DNA of 64,000 bases from Pseudomonas floridensis (GTDB taxonomy: Bacteria; Pseudomonadota; Gammaproteobacteria; Pseudomonadales; Pseudomonadaceae), in the NCBI RefSeq assembly GCF_002087235.1, contig NZ_MUIO01000023.1:1-64000 (forward strand), read 5' to 3'. Each line of letters starts with the position of its first letter. The stretch's first letter is position 1. This document shows positions 30,464 to 40,842 of the stretch, one piece after another. Position numbers and translations under genes: made by a program. Under the pieces are notes generated by a model. It was not told where the DNA came from. It did no database searches and saw only the letters and a program-made list of their open reading frames with translations.

Positions 30464-30486
30464 ATTTGTTACTACAGCGATATTAT
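30458..30486 (+). promoter_or_regulatory. alpha operon promoter before rpsM
   Basis: TTGATT (30458-30463), a 17-base spacer and TATTAT (30481-30486), then the GC-rich CTCGCGCCC. The leader to rpsM is about 55 bases, where S4 autoregulation is known in E. coli. Confidence 0.78.
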
Positions 30487-30545
30487 CTCGCGCCCTATTT
30501 CTTGGCTTCCGGGGCGTAGGTAGCTGTCAATTGGAGTCCCACTGA

Positions 30546-30902
30546 ATGGCCCGTATTGCAGGCGTTAACATTCCAGATAACAAGCATACTGTTATCTCGC
30601 TGACCTACATCTATGGTGTTGGTCGCACCACTGCACAGAAAATTTGTGCAACCACCGGGGTTAACCCGGCGGCGAAGATCAAAGATCTGAGCGACGAGCA
30701 GATTGAACAGCTGCGTGGCGAAGTGGCGAAGTTCACCACTGAAGGTGACCTGCGTCGCGAAATCAACATGAAAATCAAGCGCTTGATGGACCTGGGCTGC
30801 TACCGCGGTCTGCGTCATCGTCGGGGTCTTCCAGTACGCGGTCAGCGTACCAAGACCAACGCGCGTACTCGCAAAGGTCCGCGTAAGCCGATCCGCAAGT
30901 AA
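30546..30902 (+). CDS. rpsM: 30S ribosomal protein S13
   Basis: 118 aa. It contacts the P-site tRNA through its basic tail ([18 protein letters not shown]) and bridges to L5. [14 protein letters not shown] is the family start. First gene of the alpha operon. Confidence 0.98.
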   Translation: MARIAGVNIPDNKHTVISLTYIYGVGRTTAQKICATTGVNPAAKIKDLSDEQIEQLRGEVAKFTTEGDLRREINMKIKRLMDLGCYRGLRHRRGLPVRGQRTKTNARTRKGPRKPIRK

Positions 30903-30932
30903 TCGCTCCAGCGCAACGACAGGAATTTAGTC

Positions 30933-31322
30933 ATGGCAAAACCTGCTGCTCGTCCTCGTAAAAAAGTTAAAAAGACAGTGGTTGATGGCATCGCCCACAT
31001 CCACGCGTCGTTTAACAACACAATCGTCACCATTACCGATCGTCAAGGTAACGCTCTTTCCTGGGCTACCTCTGGCGGTTCGGGTTTCCGTGGTTCCCGC
31101 AAGTCCACGCCGTTCGCTGCTCAGGTAGCTGCTGAACGTGCTGGTCAAGCTGCGCTGGAGTACGGTCTGAAGAACCTCGACGTCAATGTCAAGGGTCCAG
31201 GCCCAGGTCGTGAATCCGCTGTCCGTGCATTGAACGGCTGTGGCTATAAGATCGCCAGCATCACCGACGTGACGCCAATCCCGCACAACGGGTGCCGTCC
31301 GCCGAAGAAGCGCCGCGTGTAA
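30933..31322 (+). CDS. rpsK: 30S ribosomal protein S11
   Basis: 129 aa, platform protein near the mRNA exit and Shine-Dalgarno helix. It shows [18 protein letters not shown] and the C-terminal [15 protein letters not shown]. Normal length and context. Confidence 0.98.
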   Translation: MAKPAARPRKKVKKTVVDGIAHIHASFNNTIVTITDRQGNALSWATSGGSGFRGSRKSTPFAAQVAAERAGQAALEYGLKNLDVNVKGPGPGRESAVRALNGCGYKIASITDVTPIPHNGCRPPKKRRV

Positions 31323-31340
31323 TCCAGGAGACTGTAAAAA

Positions 31341-31961
31341 ATGGCTCGTTACATTGGTCCAAAATGCAAACTTGCTCGTCGTGAAGGCACCGATCTCTTT
31401 CTGAAGAGCGGCGTTCGCGCTATCGAATCCAAGTGCAACATCGAAGCAGCTCCAGGCATCCACGGTCAGCGCCGCGGTCGCCAGTCCGATTACGGTACTC
31501 AGCTGCGTGAAAAGCAAAAAGTCCGTCGTATCTACGGCGTTCTCGAGCGTCAGTTCAGCGGCTACTACAAAGAAGCCGCCGGCAAGAAAGGCGCAACAGG
31601 TGAGAACCTGCTGCAGCTGCTCGAATGCCGTCTGGACAACGTTGTATACCGCATGGGCTTCGGCTCGACTCGTGCCGAATCCCGTCAGTTGGTTTCGCAC
31701 AAGTCTGTTAGCGTCAACGGCAAAACCGTTAACGTTCCTTCTTACCAGGTTCGTGCTGGCGACGTCGTTGCTATCCGCGAAAAGGCTAAGAACCAACTGC
31801 GTATTGTCCAGGCTCTCGATCTGTGTGCCCAACGTGGCCGCGTAGAATGGGTAGAAGTAGACACTGAGAAGAAATCGGGCGTTTTCAAGAACGTACCAGC
31901 TCGCAGTGATCTATCCGCCGACATCAACGAAAGCCTGATTGTCGAGCTCTACTCCAAGTAA
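31341..31961 (+). CDS. rpsD: 30S ribosomal protein S4
   Basis: 206 aa. It starts 16S assembly, forms the mRNA entry site with S3 and S5, and represses the alpha operon in E. coli. The S4 RNA-binding domain (about residues 95-160) includes [20 protein letters not shown]. Full length. Confidence 0.98.
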   Translation: MARYIGPKCKLARREGTDLFLKSGVRAIESKCNIEAAPGIHGQRRGRQSDYGTQLREKQKVRRIYGVLERQFSGYYKEAAGKKGATGENLLQLLECRLDNVVYRMGFGSTRAESRQLVSHKSVSVNGKTVNVPSYQVRAGDVVAIREKAKNQLRIVQALDLCAQRGRVEWVEVDTEKKSGVFKNVPARSDLSADINESLIVELYSK

Positions 31962-31983
31962 GGGCTAGAAAATAGGTGCATCC

Positions 31984-32985
31984 ATGCAGATTTCGGTAAA
32001 TGAGTTCCTGACACCCCGCCATATTGATGTGCAGGTTGTCAGTCCAACCCGCGCCAAGATCACTCTCGAGCCTCTCGAGCGTGGTTTTGGCCATACCCTG
32101 GGCAACGCGCTTCGCCGCATTTTGTTGTCCTCCATGCCCGGCTGTGCAGTAGTCGAGGCCGAGATTGACGGTGTACTCCATGAGTACAGCGCCATCGAAG
32201 GTGTACAGGAAGACGTCATTGAAATCCTGTTGAACCTTAAAGGTCTGGCTATCAAGCTGCACGGTCGAGACGAAGTTACGCTGACCTTGTCGAAGAAGGG
32301 TTCGGGGGTGGTTACCGCTGCCGATATTCAGCTGGATCATGATGTCGAGATCGTTAACCCCGATCACGTAATCGCTAACCTGGCGTCTAACGGCGCCTTG
32401 AACATGAAGCTCACCGTAGCTCGTGGTCGTGGTTATGAGCCGGCAGACTCGCGTCAAAGCGATGAAGACGAAAGCCGCAGCATTGGTCGCTTGCAGCTCG
32501 ACTCTTCGTTCAGCCCGGTTCGCCGTATCGCATACGTGGTTGAAAACGCCCGTGTCGAGCAGCGTACTAACCTGGACAAGCTGGTTATTGATCTGGAAAC
32601 CAACGGTACCCTGGATCCTGAAGAGGCCATTCGCCGCGCTGCAACCATTCTGCAACAGCAGTTGGCTGCGTTCGTCGACCTCAAAGGCGACAGCGAACCA
32701 GTGGTAATCGAACAGGAAGACGAGATCGATCCGATCCTGCTCCGTCCGGTTGACGATTTGGAACTGACTGTACGTTCGGCTAACTGCCTTAAGGCGGAGA
32801 ACATCTACTACATTGGTGACCTGATTCAGCGCACCGAAGTAGAGCTGTTGAAAACTCCGAACCTTGGGAAGAAGTCTTTGACTGAGATCAAAGACGTTCT
32901 GGCCTCCCGTGGTCTGTCCCTCGGCATGCGCCTCGACAACTGGCCGCCGGCAAGTCTTAAGAAGGACGACAAGGCTACGGCCTGA
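31984..32985 (+). CDS. rpoA: DNA-directed RNA polymerase subunit alpha
   Basis: 333 aa. The N-terminal domain (about 1-235) dimerises and assembles beta and beta-prime ([20 protein letters not shown]). A linker leads to the C-terminal domain (about 250-333), which binds UP elements and activators ([20 protein letters not shown]). The second-last gene of the alpha operon, as in other Gammaproteobacteria. Confidence 0.99.
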   Translation: MQISVNEFLTPRHIDVQVVSPTRAKITLEPLERGFGHTLGNALRRILLSSMPGCAVVEAEIDGVLHEYSAIEGVQEDVIEILLNLKGLAIKLHGRDEVTLTLSKKGSGVVTAADIQLDHDVEIVNPDHVIANLASNGALNMKLTVARGRGYEPADSRQSDEDESRSIGRLQLDSSFSPVRRIAYVVENARVEQRTNLDKLVIDLETNGTLDPEEAIRRAATILQQQLAAFVDLKGDSEPVVIEQEDEIDPILLRPVDDLELTVRSANCLKAENIYYIGDLIQRTEVELLKTPNLGKKSLTEIKDVLASRGLSLGMRLDNWPPASLKKDDKATA

Positions 32986-33026
32986 TCGTCGTAATCACCG
33001 AACGTGAGTTTGGTAAGGAATGAACC

Positions 33027-33413
33027 ATGCGTCATCGTAAAAGTGGACGTCACCTGAGCCGTACCAGCTCTCACCGCAAAGCCATGTTTCAGAACATGGC
33101 GGTGTCGCTGTTCGAGCACGAGCTGATCAAGACTACCCTGCCGAAAGCCAAGGAACTGCGCCGCGTTGCCGAGCCGCTGATCACCCTGGCCAAGGAAGAC
33201 AGCGTTGCAAACCGTCGTCTGGCTTTCGACCGTACTCGTTCGAAAGAAATCGTCGGCAAGCTGTTCAACGATCTGGGTAAGCGCTATGCAACCCGTCAGG
33301 GCGGCTACCTGCGTATCCTGAAGTGCGGCTTCCGCGCTGGCGACAACGCGCCTATGGCGTACGTCGAGTTGGTTGATCGTCCTGTCGGTGGCTCTGTAGA
33401 AGCTGCTGAATAA
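33027..33413 (+). CDS. rplQ: 50S ribosomal protein L17
   Basis: 128 aa. Family start [20 protein letters not shown] and the [14 protein letters not shown] block. It closes the ribosomal super-cluster; a strong terminator follows. Confidence 0.98.
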   Translation: MRHRKSGRHLSRTSSHRKAMFQNMAVSLFEHELIKTTLPKAKELRRVAEPLITLAKEDSVANRRLAFDRTRSKEIVGKLFNDLGKRYATRQGGYLRILKCGFRAGDNAPMAYVELVDRPVGGSVEAAE

Positions 33414-33431
33414 GACATCAGTTTGAACAAG

Positions 33432-33457
33432 AAACCGGGCCTAGTGCCCGGTTTTTT
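33432..33457 (+). terminator. alpha operon terminator
   Basis: A 7-bp GC-rich stem (ACCGGGC with GCCCGGT), a CTAGT loop and six T, 19 bases after the rplQ stop. Confidence 0.92.
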
Positions 33458-33581
33458 GTTATCTGCAATTGGCGATGGCTATCGATTGGAAATAATTAAT
33501 AAATTTCTATGTATAAGGCTTCTCCACGATACTTCCGCTCAAGCTGATTAGCCGGCTATCCAAGCCTGAGGAAGATATCGC

Positions 33582-35027
33582 ATGAGCCAGAAAACGCTGA
33601 CCACCGCCAGTGGCGCGCCAGTCGCCGACAACCAGAATTCTCGTTCGGCGGGCCCCCGCGGCCCTTTGCTGCTTGAAGATTTTCACCTGATCGAAAAGCT
33701 TGCCCATTTCAACCGCGAGAACATCCCTGAGCGTCGTGTGCACGCCAAGGGCTCGGGTGCCCACGGTACGTTCACCGTCACCCAAGACATCACTCGATAC
33801 ACCAGCGCCAATCTGTTCAACACCATTGGCAAGGAGACGCCGATTTTCATACGCTTCTCCACTGTAGGTGGAGAGCGTGGTTCAGCTGATACCGAACGCG
33901 ACCCGCGTGGTTTCGCTGTGAAGTTCTACACCGAGGAAGGCAACTGGGACATTGTGGGCAATAACACGCCTGTGTTTTTCATCCGCGATCCGCTGAAATT
34001 CCCGGACTTCATCCATACCCAGAAGCGTTTGCCCCAGACCAATCTGAAGAGTCCGCAAATGATGTGGGACTTCTGGTCGCACTCGCCCGAGGCGCTGCAT
34101 CAGGTCACCATCCTGTTCTCGGATCGGGGCATTCCAGATGGCTATCGTCACATGCATGGCTTCGGCAGCCACACCTACAGCCTGATCAGCTCCAATGGCG
34201 AGCGTCACTGGGTGAAGTGGCACTACAAGAGCAAGCAAGGCATCAAGAACCTGACGCCTGAGGATGCTGCGCGCATTGCCGGTACCGATCCGGATTACGC
34301 TCAGCGCGACCTGTTCACAGCTATCGAACGAGGGGACTTCCCGAAATGGCAGGTCTGCATCCAGTTGATGACCGAGGCTCAGGCCAACACTCATCATGAG
34401 AACCCGTTTGACGTGACCAAAACCTGGTCACAGAAAGAGTACCCGCTGATCGAAGTCGGCGAGCTTGAGCTCAACCGCAACCCGCTGAACTACTTCGCTG
34501 AAGTCGAGCAGGCGGCGTTTGGGCCAAGCAATAGGGTGCCAGGTGTTGGCTTGTCGCCAGACCGCATGTTGCAGGGCCGTGTATTCGCCTACGCTGATGC
34601 GCATCGCTATCGCGTTGGCACCAATCACCAGCAATTGCCGATCAATGCACCGAAGAACCCCGTATACAGCTACCAACGCGATGGTTCGATGGCGTTTGGC
34701 GCCAACGGTGGTGCGACGCCGAACTACGAGCCAAACAGCTACTCCGATGCGCCCAGGCAGGATCCGCGTTACGAAGAACCGGCCTTGGCATTGAGTGGTG
34801 CTGCCGATCGCCACGATCATCGCGTCGACGGCGACTACTACAGTCAGGCCGGCAAGCTGTTCAATTTGATGAACGCCGATCAGAAAGCGCTGCTGATCAA
34901 TAACATTGCTGGTGCAATGGCCGGCGTATCCAGCGATGTGGTGCAGCGTCAGTTGCAGCACTTCTACAAAGCTGACGCGGCTTACGGTGAAGGCATTGCC
35001 AATGCGCTGGGCGTGAAACTGGGCTGA
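33582..35027 (+). CDS. katA: haem catalase (small-subunit, KatA type)
   Basis: 481 aa, splits hydrogen peroxide into water and oxygen. The distal haem residues are in place: H54 ([11 protein letters not shown]) and N127 ([10 protein letters not shown]). The proximal tyrosine lies in [12 protein letters not shown] near residue 337. The length fits the small-subunit clade 3 catalases, such as the P. aeruginosa major catalase. ATG 33582 has GAGGAAG upstream. The 170-base gap before it is AT-rich and must hold its promoter; I saw TTGGAA at 33486 but no convincing -10 box and no clean OxyR site. ftnA, for iron storage, is next, a common pairing. Confidence 0.93.
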   Translation: MSQKTLTTASGAPVADNQNSRSAGPRGPLLLEDFHLIEKLAHFNRENIPERRVHAKGSGAHGTFTVTQDITRYTSANLFNTIGKETPIFIRFSTVGGERGSADTERDPRGFAVKFYTEEGNWDIVGNNTPVFFIRDPLKFPDFIHTQKRLPQTNLKSPQMMWDFWSHSPEALHQVTILFSDRGIPDGYRHMHGFGSHTYSLISSNGERHWVKWHYKSKQGIKNLTPEDAARIAGTDPDYAQRDLFTAIERGDFPKWQVCIQLMTEAQANTHHENPFDVTKTWSQKEYPLIEVGELELNRNPLNYFAEVEQAAFGPSNRVPGVGLSPDRMLQGRVFAYADAHRYRVGTNHQQLPINAPKNPVYSYQRDGSMAFGANGGATPNYEPNSYSDAPRQDPRYEEPALALSGAADRHDHRVDGDYYSQAGKLFNLMNADQKALLINNIAGAMAGVSSDVVQRQLQHFYKADAAYGEGIANALGVKLG

Positions 35028-35044
35028 GTCGAAGTGAGAAACAG

Positions 35045-35069
35045 AACCGCCCTCATTTGGGCGGTTTTT
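35045..35069 (+). terminator. katA terminator
   Basis: An 8-bp stem (AACCGCCC with GGGCGGTT), a six-base loop and TTTTT soon after the catalase stop. Confidence 0.88.
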
Positions 35070-35181
35070 CGCTTCTGGATGGCGTTATTTCGACGTTTTT
35101 TATCGGATTATTGCGTTTTTCTAAGTGACCTGATGCGGCGCTTGGTTCAAACTATCGCCTTTCAGCAGGAGATCTGGTGCG

Positions 35182-35646
35182 ATGCAAGGCCATCCAGAAG
35201 TAATCGATTATCTCAACACATTGCTCACTGGCGAACTGGCGGCTCGTGACCAATATTTCATCCATTCGCGCATGTACGAAGATTGGGGTTTCGCCAAGCT
35301 TTACGAGCGCATCAATCATGAAATGGAAGAAGAGGCGCAACACGCCGATGCGCTGATGCGTCGTATCCTGATTCTCGAAGGCACGCCACGCATGCGTCCG
35401 GATGACCTGGATATCGGCACCACCGTGCCTGAGATGCTCGCCAGCGATCTTCGTCTCGAGTACAAGGTCCGTGCCGCATTGTGCAAGGGCATTGCGCTCT
35501 GCGAGCTGCACAAGGACTACATCAGCCGTGACATCCTTCGTGTCCAGCTGGCTGATACCGAAGAAGACCACACCTATTGGCTGGAACAGCAGATGGGGCT
35601 GATCAAGTCCATCGGTTTGCAGAACTACCTGCAGTCGCAATTCTGA
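35182..35646 (+). CDS. ftnA: bacterial ferritin FtnA (annotated in many genomes as bacterioferritin BfrA)
   Basis: 154 aa four-helix ferritin-like subunit for iron storage and oxidation. Ferroxidase ligands are visible: E18, E51 and H54 in the first half, and E92, E126 and H129 in the second. The residue after E51, which is the haem-ligand methionine in true bacterioferritins, is alanine here. The protein therefore matches the P. aeruginosa product once called BfrA and later shown to be a haem-free ferritin, FtnA. ATG 35182 has AGGAGA upstream. It follows katA, suggesting joint peroxide and iron control. Confidence 0.85.
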   Translation: MQGHPEVIDYLNTLLTGELAARDQYFIHSRMYEDWGFAKLYERINHEMEEEAQHADALMRRILILEGTPRMRPDDLDIGTTVPEMLASDLRLEYKVRAALCKGIALCELHKDYISRDILRVQLADTEEDHTYWLEQQMGLIKSIGLQNYLQSQF

Positions 35647-35665
35647 TTCAGTCATCGTGGTTACT

Positions 35666-35701
35666 AAAAAGCTCCTGCACATGCGTGACAGGAGCTTTTT
35701 T
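35666..35701 (+). terminator. bidirectional terminator between ftnA and uvrA
   Basis: A stem AAAAAGCTCCTG paired with CAGGAGCTTTTTT, with runs of A before and T after, so it can stop transcripts from both convergent sides. Confidence 0.88.
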
Positions 35702-35760
35702 CATTCTGGCCTCAGGCATGAATGGGTTTGGCGTTGACCAAACCCATTACTATGCGCCTA

Positions 35761-38595
35761 TCAAGCCTTGTCGCGGATCAACAGCGGCTTGAGGTAATGC
35801 CCGGTGTAAGACTGCTTCATTTCGGCAACCTGTTCCGGCGTGCCTGTGGCAATGATCTGTCCACCTCGCGATCCGCCTTCCGGGCCGAGATCGACCAGCC
35901 AGTCCGCTGTCTTGATGACGTCCAGGTTGTGCTCGATCACTACCACCGTGTTGCCGTGGTCGCGCAAGCGATGCAGCACATCGAGCAACTGCTGGATATC
36001 CGCGAAGTGCAGACCTGTGGTCGGCTCATCGAGGATGTACAGCGTCTTGCCAGTATCGCGCTTGGAAAGCTCACGGGACAGCTTGACCCGTTGGGCCTCA
36101 CCGCCTGAAAGCGTCGTGGCCGACTGACCCAGCTTGATGTAGGAAAGCCCCACATCCATCAGCGTCTGCAGCTTACGCGCCAGTGCCGGAACGGCATCGA
36201 AGAACTCACGCGCTTCTTCGATGGTCATTTCCAGCACTTCGTGAATGCTCTTGCCCTTATATTTGATCTCGAGCGTCTCACGGTTGTAGCGCTTGCTTTT
36301 GCACACGTCGCACGGCACGTAGATGTCCGGCAGGAAGTGCATCTCGACCTTGATCAGACCGTCGCCCTGGCAAGCCTCGCAACGACCGCCCTTGACGTTG
36401 AACGAGAAGCGGCCCGGACCATAGCCGCGCGAACGCGACTCTGGCACACCGGCAAACAACTCACGAATTGGCGTGAACAGCCCGGTGTAGGTCGCCGGGT
36501 TGGAGCGGGGCGTACGACCGATCGGACTCTGGTCAATGTCCACCACCTTGTCCAGGTGCTGCAGGCCATTGATGCTGTCGTGAGTCGCCGCTTCAAGCGT
36601 CGTTGCACCGTTCAGGGCCGTGGCGCTGAGCGGGAACAAGGTGTTGTTGATCAGCGTCGATTTGCCCGAACCCGATACACCCGTTACACAGGTCAACAAC
36701 CCGATGGGGATTTCCAGGTTCACGTTCTGCAAGTTGTTGCCGCGAGCGCCCTTGAGCGTCAGTGACAACTTCTTGTTACGTGGGGTGCGCTTGGCAGGTA
36801 CTTCGATTTTCACGCGGCCCGACAGGTATTTACCGGTCAGTGAGTCAGGGTGCGACATCACTTCATCCGGTGTGCCCTCGGCCACGATATGACCGCCATG
36901 CACGCCCGCACCCGGGCCGATGTCCACCACGTAATCAGCGAGGCGAATCGCGTCTTCGTCGTGCTCGACCACGATCACCGTGTTGCCAATATCACGCAGA
37001 TGCTTGAGCGTGCCAAGCAGCCGGTCGTTGTCTCGCTGGTGCAGGCCGATGGACGGTTCGTCGAGGATGTACATCACCCCGACCAGGCCCGCGCCGATCT
37101 GGCTGGCCAGACGAATACGCTGCGCCTCACCGCCGGACAGCGTGTCAGCGCTGCGGTCCAGCGTCAGGTAATCCAGACCCACGTTGACCAGGAACTGCAG
37201 GCGCTCGCGGATTTCCTTGAGAATCTTGTCGGCGATTTCGCCGCGGCGGCCGGTCAGCTTCAGAGAATCGAAGTAGTCGGTAGCATCACCAATCGGCAGG
37301 CTGGTCACCGCAGGCAAGGTCTTTTCGCCCACCCACACATGGCGGGCTTCACGGCGCAAACGAGTGCCGCGGCAGTCAGGACAGGGCTGGGTGCCGAGGA
37401 ACTTGGCCAGCTCCTCGCGCACGGTCGCCGATTCCGTTTCCCGATAACGACGCTCAAGGTTTGGCACGATGCCTTCGAACGGATGCGCACGTTTGACGAT
37501 GTCGCCACGATCATTCAGGTAGCGGAAATCGACATTTTGCGAGCCGCTGCCGTTGAGCAGGACCTTCTGCTGATCGGCAGGCAGTTCCTTGAACGGCACT
37601 TCCAGACTGAAACCGTAATGCTTGGCCAGCGAGCCGAGCATCTGGAAGTAGTAAACGTTTCGTCTGTCCCAGCCACGTATCGCACCTTCGGCCAGCGTCA
37701 GTTCGGCATTGACCAGACGCTTGATATCGAAGAACTGCTTCACGCCCAGACCGTCGCAGGTCGGGCAGGCGCCTGCGGGGTTGTTGAACGAGAACAACTT
37801 GGGTTCAAGCTCGCTGATTGCATGACCGCAGATGGGGCAGGCAAAGCGTGCGGAGAAGATTGTCTCTTCACCCGGCTCGTCGTCCATCGGGGCGACCAGC
37901 GCAATACCATCGGCCAGTTTCAGCGCGGTCTCGAAAGACTCGGCGAGACGCTGTTGCAGATCGGCACGCACCTTGAAGCGGTCCACGACCACATCGATGG
38001 AGTGTTTCTTCTGTTTGTCGAGCTTGGGCAGTTCATCCAGCTCGCACAGCTTGCCGTTGACCCGGGCTCGCACGAAACCCTGTGCGCGCAACTCTTCGAA
38101 CACCGACAGATGCTCGCCCTTGCGTTCCCGGATGACCGGCGCCAGCAGCATCAGCTTGCTGCCTTCGGGCTGAGCCAGCACCAGATCGACCATCTGGCTG
38201 ACCGTCTGGGCTTCCAGGGGAATATCATGATCCGGGCAGCGAGGCTGACCGACCCGCGCGTACAGCAAGCGCAGGTAATCGTAGATCTCGGTAATGGTGC
38301 CCACGGTCGAGCGTGGGTTGTGGGATGTCGATTTCTGTTCGATGGAGATCGCAGGCGACAGGCCTTCGATGGTGTCGACGTCCGGCTTTTCCATCATCGA
38401 CAGAAACTGCCGGGCATACGCGGAAAGCGACTCGACGTAACGCCGTTGCCCTTCGGCATAAAGCGTGTCGAACGCCAACGATGATTTGCCAGAACCGGAT
38501 AATCCGGTGATAACGATCAGCTTGTCGCGTGGAAGAGTCAGGTCAATGTTTTTCAGGTTGTGGGTTCGAGCCCCACGAATCAGGATCTTGTCCAA
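35761..38595 (-). CDS. uvrA: excinuclease ABC subunit A
   Basis: 944 aa ATPase that finds DNA lesions with UvrB in nucleotide excision repair. Two ABC modules: Walker [13 protein letters not shown] near residue 31 and [10 protein letters not shown] in the second half, with [12 protein letters not shown] and [12 protein letters not shown] signatures. Zinc modules are seen as CPICGH with CPTCDG, and CEACQGDG with CDVCKSKRY. The start is TTG 38595, giving the conserved [16 protein letters not shown]; the upstream frame (22 codons) is not conserved-looking. It is divergent from the MFS gene. Confidence 0.97.
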   Translation of the reverse strand: MDKILIRGARTHNLKNIDLTLPRDKLIVITGLSGSGKSSLAFDTLYAEGQRRYVESLSAYARQFLSMMEKPDVDTIEGLSPAISIEQKSTSHNPRSTVGTITEIYDYLRLLYARVGQPRCPDHDIPLEAQTVSQMVDLVLAQPEGSKLMLLAPVIRERKGEHLSVFEELRAQGFVRARVNGKLCELDELPKLDKQKKHSIDVVVDRFKVRADLQQRLAESFETALKLADGIALVAPMDDEPGEETIFSARFACPICGHAISELEPKLFSFNNPAGACPTCDGLGVKQFFDIKRLVNAELTLAEGAIRGWDRRNVYYFQMLGSLAKHYGFSLEVPFKELPADQQKVLLNGSGSQNVDFRYLNDRGDIVKRAHPFEGIVPNLERRYRETESATVREELAKFLGTQPCPDCRGTRLRREARHVWVGEKTLPAVTSLPIGDATDYFDSLKLTGRRGEIADKILKEIRERLQFLVNVGLDYLTLDRSADTLSGGEAQRIRLASQIGAGLVGVMYILDEPSIGLHQRDNDRLLGTLKHLRDIGNTVIVVEHDEDAIRLADYVVDIGPGAGVHGGHIVAEGTPDEVMSHPDSLTGKYLSGRVKIEVPAKRTPRNKKLSLTLKGARGNNLQNVNLEIPIGLLTCVTGVSGSGKSTLINNTLFPLSATALNGATTLEAATHDSINGLQHLDKVVDIDQSPIGRTPRSNPATYTGLFTPIRELFAGVPESRSRGYGPGRFSFNVKGGRCEACQGDGLIKVEMHFLPDIYVPCDVCKSKRYNRETLEIKYKGKSIHEVLEMTIEEAREFFDAVPALARKLQTLMDVGLSYIKLGQSATTLSGGEAQRVKLSRELSKRDTGKTLYILDEPTTGLHFADIQQLLDVLHRLRDHGNTVVVIEHNLDVIKTADWLVDLGPEGGSRGGQIIATGTPEQVAEMKQSYTGHYLKPLLIRDKA

Positions 38596-38783
38596 AATGG
38601 CCTCGCACGGCGGGCGTCGAAAACGTAGGAGTATACGGATAAATACTGGATGGATACACACTATCCACCGGCTTTACAGGCAGAGATGAAGACTCTGTCA
38701 TGTAAACGCGGCAAAGCGTCGCGATATACCCCGTCAATCGATGGGACTGGTAGAATCGCCGCCGGTTCACACGAGGTTTTTCC

Positions 38784-40178
38784 ATGCACGATCCCCACAG
38801 CGAACGAATGAGCAGCGGCGAGACCCGTGCCGCAGGTGGTCTTGCGCTGGTTTTCGCGTTTCGCATGCTCGGTATGTTCATGGTGCTGCCAGTCCTGGCC
38901 ACTTACGGCATGGACCTGGCGGGTGCCAGTCCAGCGCTGATCGGCCTGGCCATTGGCGCATACGGCCTGACCCAGGCGGTGCTGCAGATTCCCTTCGGGA
39001 TCATCTCCGACCGCATCGGTCGGCGGCCAGTCATTTATCTGGGCCTGATTGTCTTCGCCATCGGCAGTGTCGTGGCGGCCAGCGCCGATTCGATCTGGGG
39101 CATCATCGCCGGTCGCATCCTGCAGGGTGCCGGCGCGATTTCCGCTGCGGTCATGGCGCTCTTGTCCGACCTCACTCGCGAACAGCACCGCACCAAGGCG
39201 ATGGCCATGATCGGCATGACCATTGGTTTGTCGTTTGCCGTCGCAATGGTCGTCGGCCCGGTCATCACTGGTGTGTTCGGTCTGTCCGGGTTGTTCCTGG
39301 CAACCGGCGGCATGGCGTTGCTTGGCATTTTGATCGTTGCGTTCGTGGTGCCCAAGGCGAACGGCCCGTTGCTGCATCGCGAGTCCGGCGTCGCCAGGCA
39401 GGCACTGGGTCAGACGTTGCGTCATCCGGATCTATTGCGTCTGGATTTGGGTATCTTCGTGTTGCACGCCATGCTCATGTCCAGTTTCGTGGCATTACCG
39501 CTGGCGCTGGTCGAAAAGGCCGGTTTGCCCAAGGAACAGCACTGGTGGGTCTACCTGACTGCGCTGCTGATTTCGTTCTTTGCGATGATTCCTTTCATCA
39601 TTTACGGTGAGAAGAAACGTCAGATGAAGCGCGTGTTGCTCGGCGCCGTGACCCTTCTGATGCTGTGTGAGCTATTCTTCTGGGCATTCGGCGACACGTT
39701 GCGGACACTGGTTATCGGGACAGTGGTATTCTTCACGGCGTTTAACCTGCTGGAAGCGTCTTTGCCGTCGCTCATCAGCAAAGTGTCACCGGCTGGCGGA
39801 AAAGGAACGGCAATGGGGGTTTATTCCACCAGCCAGTTCCTTGGTTCGGCCGCAGGTGGGATACTGGGCGGCTGGTTGTTCCAGCATGGCGGGCTCGACG
39901 TGGTGTTCCTTGGTGGTGCAGCCATGGCCGCCGTCTGGCTTGTGTTTGCGATGACCATGCGTGAACCGCCTTACGTGACCAGCCTACGTCTGCCGTTGTC
40001 GCCGCAGGCGCAGCGTGATGCAGGCCTGGCAGAGCGTTTAATGTCCGTAGCAGGCGTGACGGATGCAGTGGTGGTTGCCGAAGAGGGCGCCATCTATATC
40101 AAACTGGATACAAAATTATTGGATCGTGCCTCTCTCGAAAAGCTGATCAACCCAGCATCAGAAGCGTGCGAAGCCTAG
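38784..40178 (+). CDS. MFS transporter, YajR-like with C-terminal YAM domain
   Basis: 464 aa, twelve predicted membrane helices, inner membrane. The MFS motif A is clear between helices 2 and 3 (GIISDRIGRRPVIY). The C-terminal soluble part (about residues 405-460, SVAGVTDAVVVAEEGAIYIK) looks like the ferredoxin-like YAM domain of E. coli YajR, a proton-driven exporter of unknown substrate. The gene sits between uvrA and ssb, a conserved Pseudomonas layout, nine bases ahead of ssb and probably co-transcribed with it. Substrate unknown. Confidence 0.85.
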   Translation: MHDPHSERMSSGETRAAGGLALVFAFRMLGMFMVLPVLATYGMDLAGASPALIGLAIGAYGLTQAVLQIPFGIISDRIGRRPVIYLGLIVFAIGSVVAASADSIWGIIAGRILQGAGAISAAVMALLSDLTREQHRTKAMAMIGMTIGLSFAVAMVVGPVITGVFGLSGLFLATGGMALLGILIVAFVVPKANGPLLHRESGVARQALGQTLRHPDLLRLDLGIFVLHAMLMSSFVALPLALVEKAGLPKEQHWWVYLTALLISFFAMIPFIIYGEKKRQMKRVLLGAVTLLMLCELFFWAFGDTLRTLVIGTVVFFTAFNLLEASLPSLISKVSPAGGKGTAMGVYSTSQFLGSAAGGILGGWLFQHGGLDVVFLGGAAMAAVWLVFAMTMREPPYVTSLRLPLSPQAQRDAGLAERLMSVAGVTDAVVVAEEGAIYIKLDTKLLDRASLEKLINPASEACEA

Positions 40179-40187
40179 GAGAACGTT

Positions 40188-40739
40188 ATGGCCCGTGGGG
40201 TTAACAAAGTCATATTGGTCGGTACATGCGGCCAGGATCCCGAAGTTCGCTACTTGCCTAACGGTAACGCCGTGACCAACCTGAGTCTGGCAACCAGCGA
40301 ACAGTGGACAGACAAGCAGACCGGTCAGAAAGTCGAAAAGACCGAGTGGCATCGTGTCTCGATGTTCGGCAAGGTCGCTGAAATTGCCGGCGAATACCTG
40401 CGTAAAGGTTCGCAGGTCTACATCGAAGGCAAGCTGCAGACCCGCGAGTGGGAAAAAGACGGCATCAAGCGCTACACCACTGAAATCGTCGTCGACATGC
40501 AAGGCACCATGCAGTTGCTGGGTGGCCGTCCACAGGGCGACGCTCAACAAGGTCAGGGCGGTGGCAACTACAACCAGTCCGCACCTCGTCCACAACAATC
40601 GCGCCCGCAGCAGTCGGCTCCGCCACAGCAGAACTACAACCAGCCGCCGCAGCAGCGCGAATCCCGCCCTGCACCGCAGCAGCAAGCACCGCAACCGGCT
40701 GCTGACTTTGACAGCTTTGATGATGATATTCCGTTCTAG
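40188..40739 (+). CDS. ssb: single-stranded DNA-binding protein
   Basis: 183 aa. The N-terminal OB fold (about 1-112, [20 protein letters not shown]) binds ssDNA. A Gln/Pro-rich disordered linker (about 115-170) leads to the acidic tip DDDIPF, which recruits repair and replication partners. It lies beside uvrA as in many Gammaproteobacteria. A terminator follows. Confidence 0.98.
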   Translation: MARGVNKVILVGTCGQDPEVRYLPNGNAVTNLSLATSEQWTDKQTGQKVEKTEWHRVSMFGKVAEIAGEYLRKGSQVYIEGKLQTREWEKDGIKRYTTEIVVDMQGTMQLLGGRPQGDAQQGQGGGNYNQSAPRPQQSRPQQSAPPQQNYNQPPQQRESRPAPQQQAPQPAADFDSFDDDIPF

Positions 40740-40762
40740 CGCACCACCTCCAAAGCTGAATC

Positions 40763-40799
40763 AAAAAAGCGAAGCCATCACCTGGCTTCGCTTTTTTTT
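40763..40799 (+). terminator. bidirectional terminator between ssb and the folC-like gene
   Basis: A 9-bp stem (GCGAAGCCA with TGGCTTCGC) flanked by A6 and T8; it serves the convergent ssb and folC-like transcripts. Confidence 0.92.
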
Positions 40800-40842
40800 G
40801 AGTCGCAGATCCTTGCCGACCTCTACCTTTTCAAAAACGGTT

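Noticed and set aside
33479..33510. CTAT motifs upstream of katA as an OxyR site.
   Set aside because: The two CTAT motifs are 28 bases apart, not on the 11-base spacing of the OxyR consensus, and the other quarter sites do not match.
36850..38484. A 544-codon plus-strand frame inside uvrA.
   Set aside because: It is antisense to uvrA, whose ABC and zinc motifs are complete. No independent motifs or start signals.
38640..38670. A possible LexA box between uvrA and the MFS gene (CTG-N10-CAC), and the TGGATA/TATCCA repeat at 38651-38667.
   Set aside because: The right half does not match CAG and the central AT pattern is poor. The short repeat alone is too weak to call an operator.
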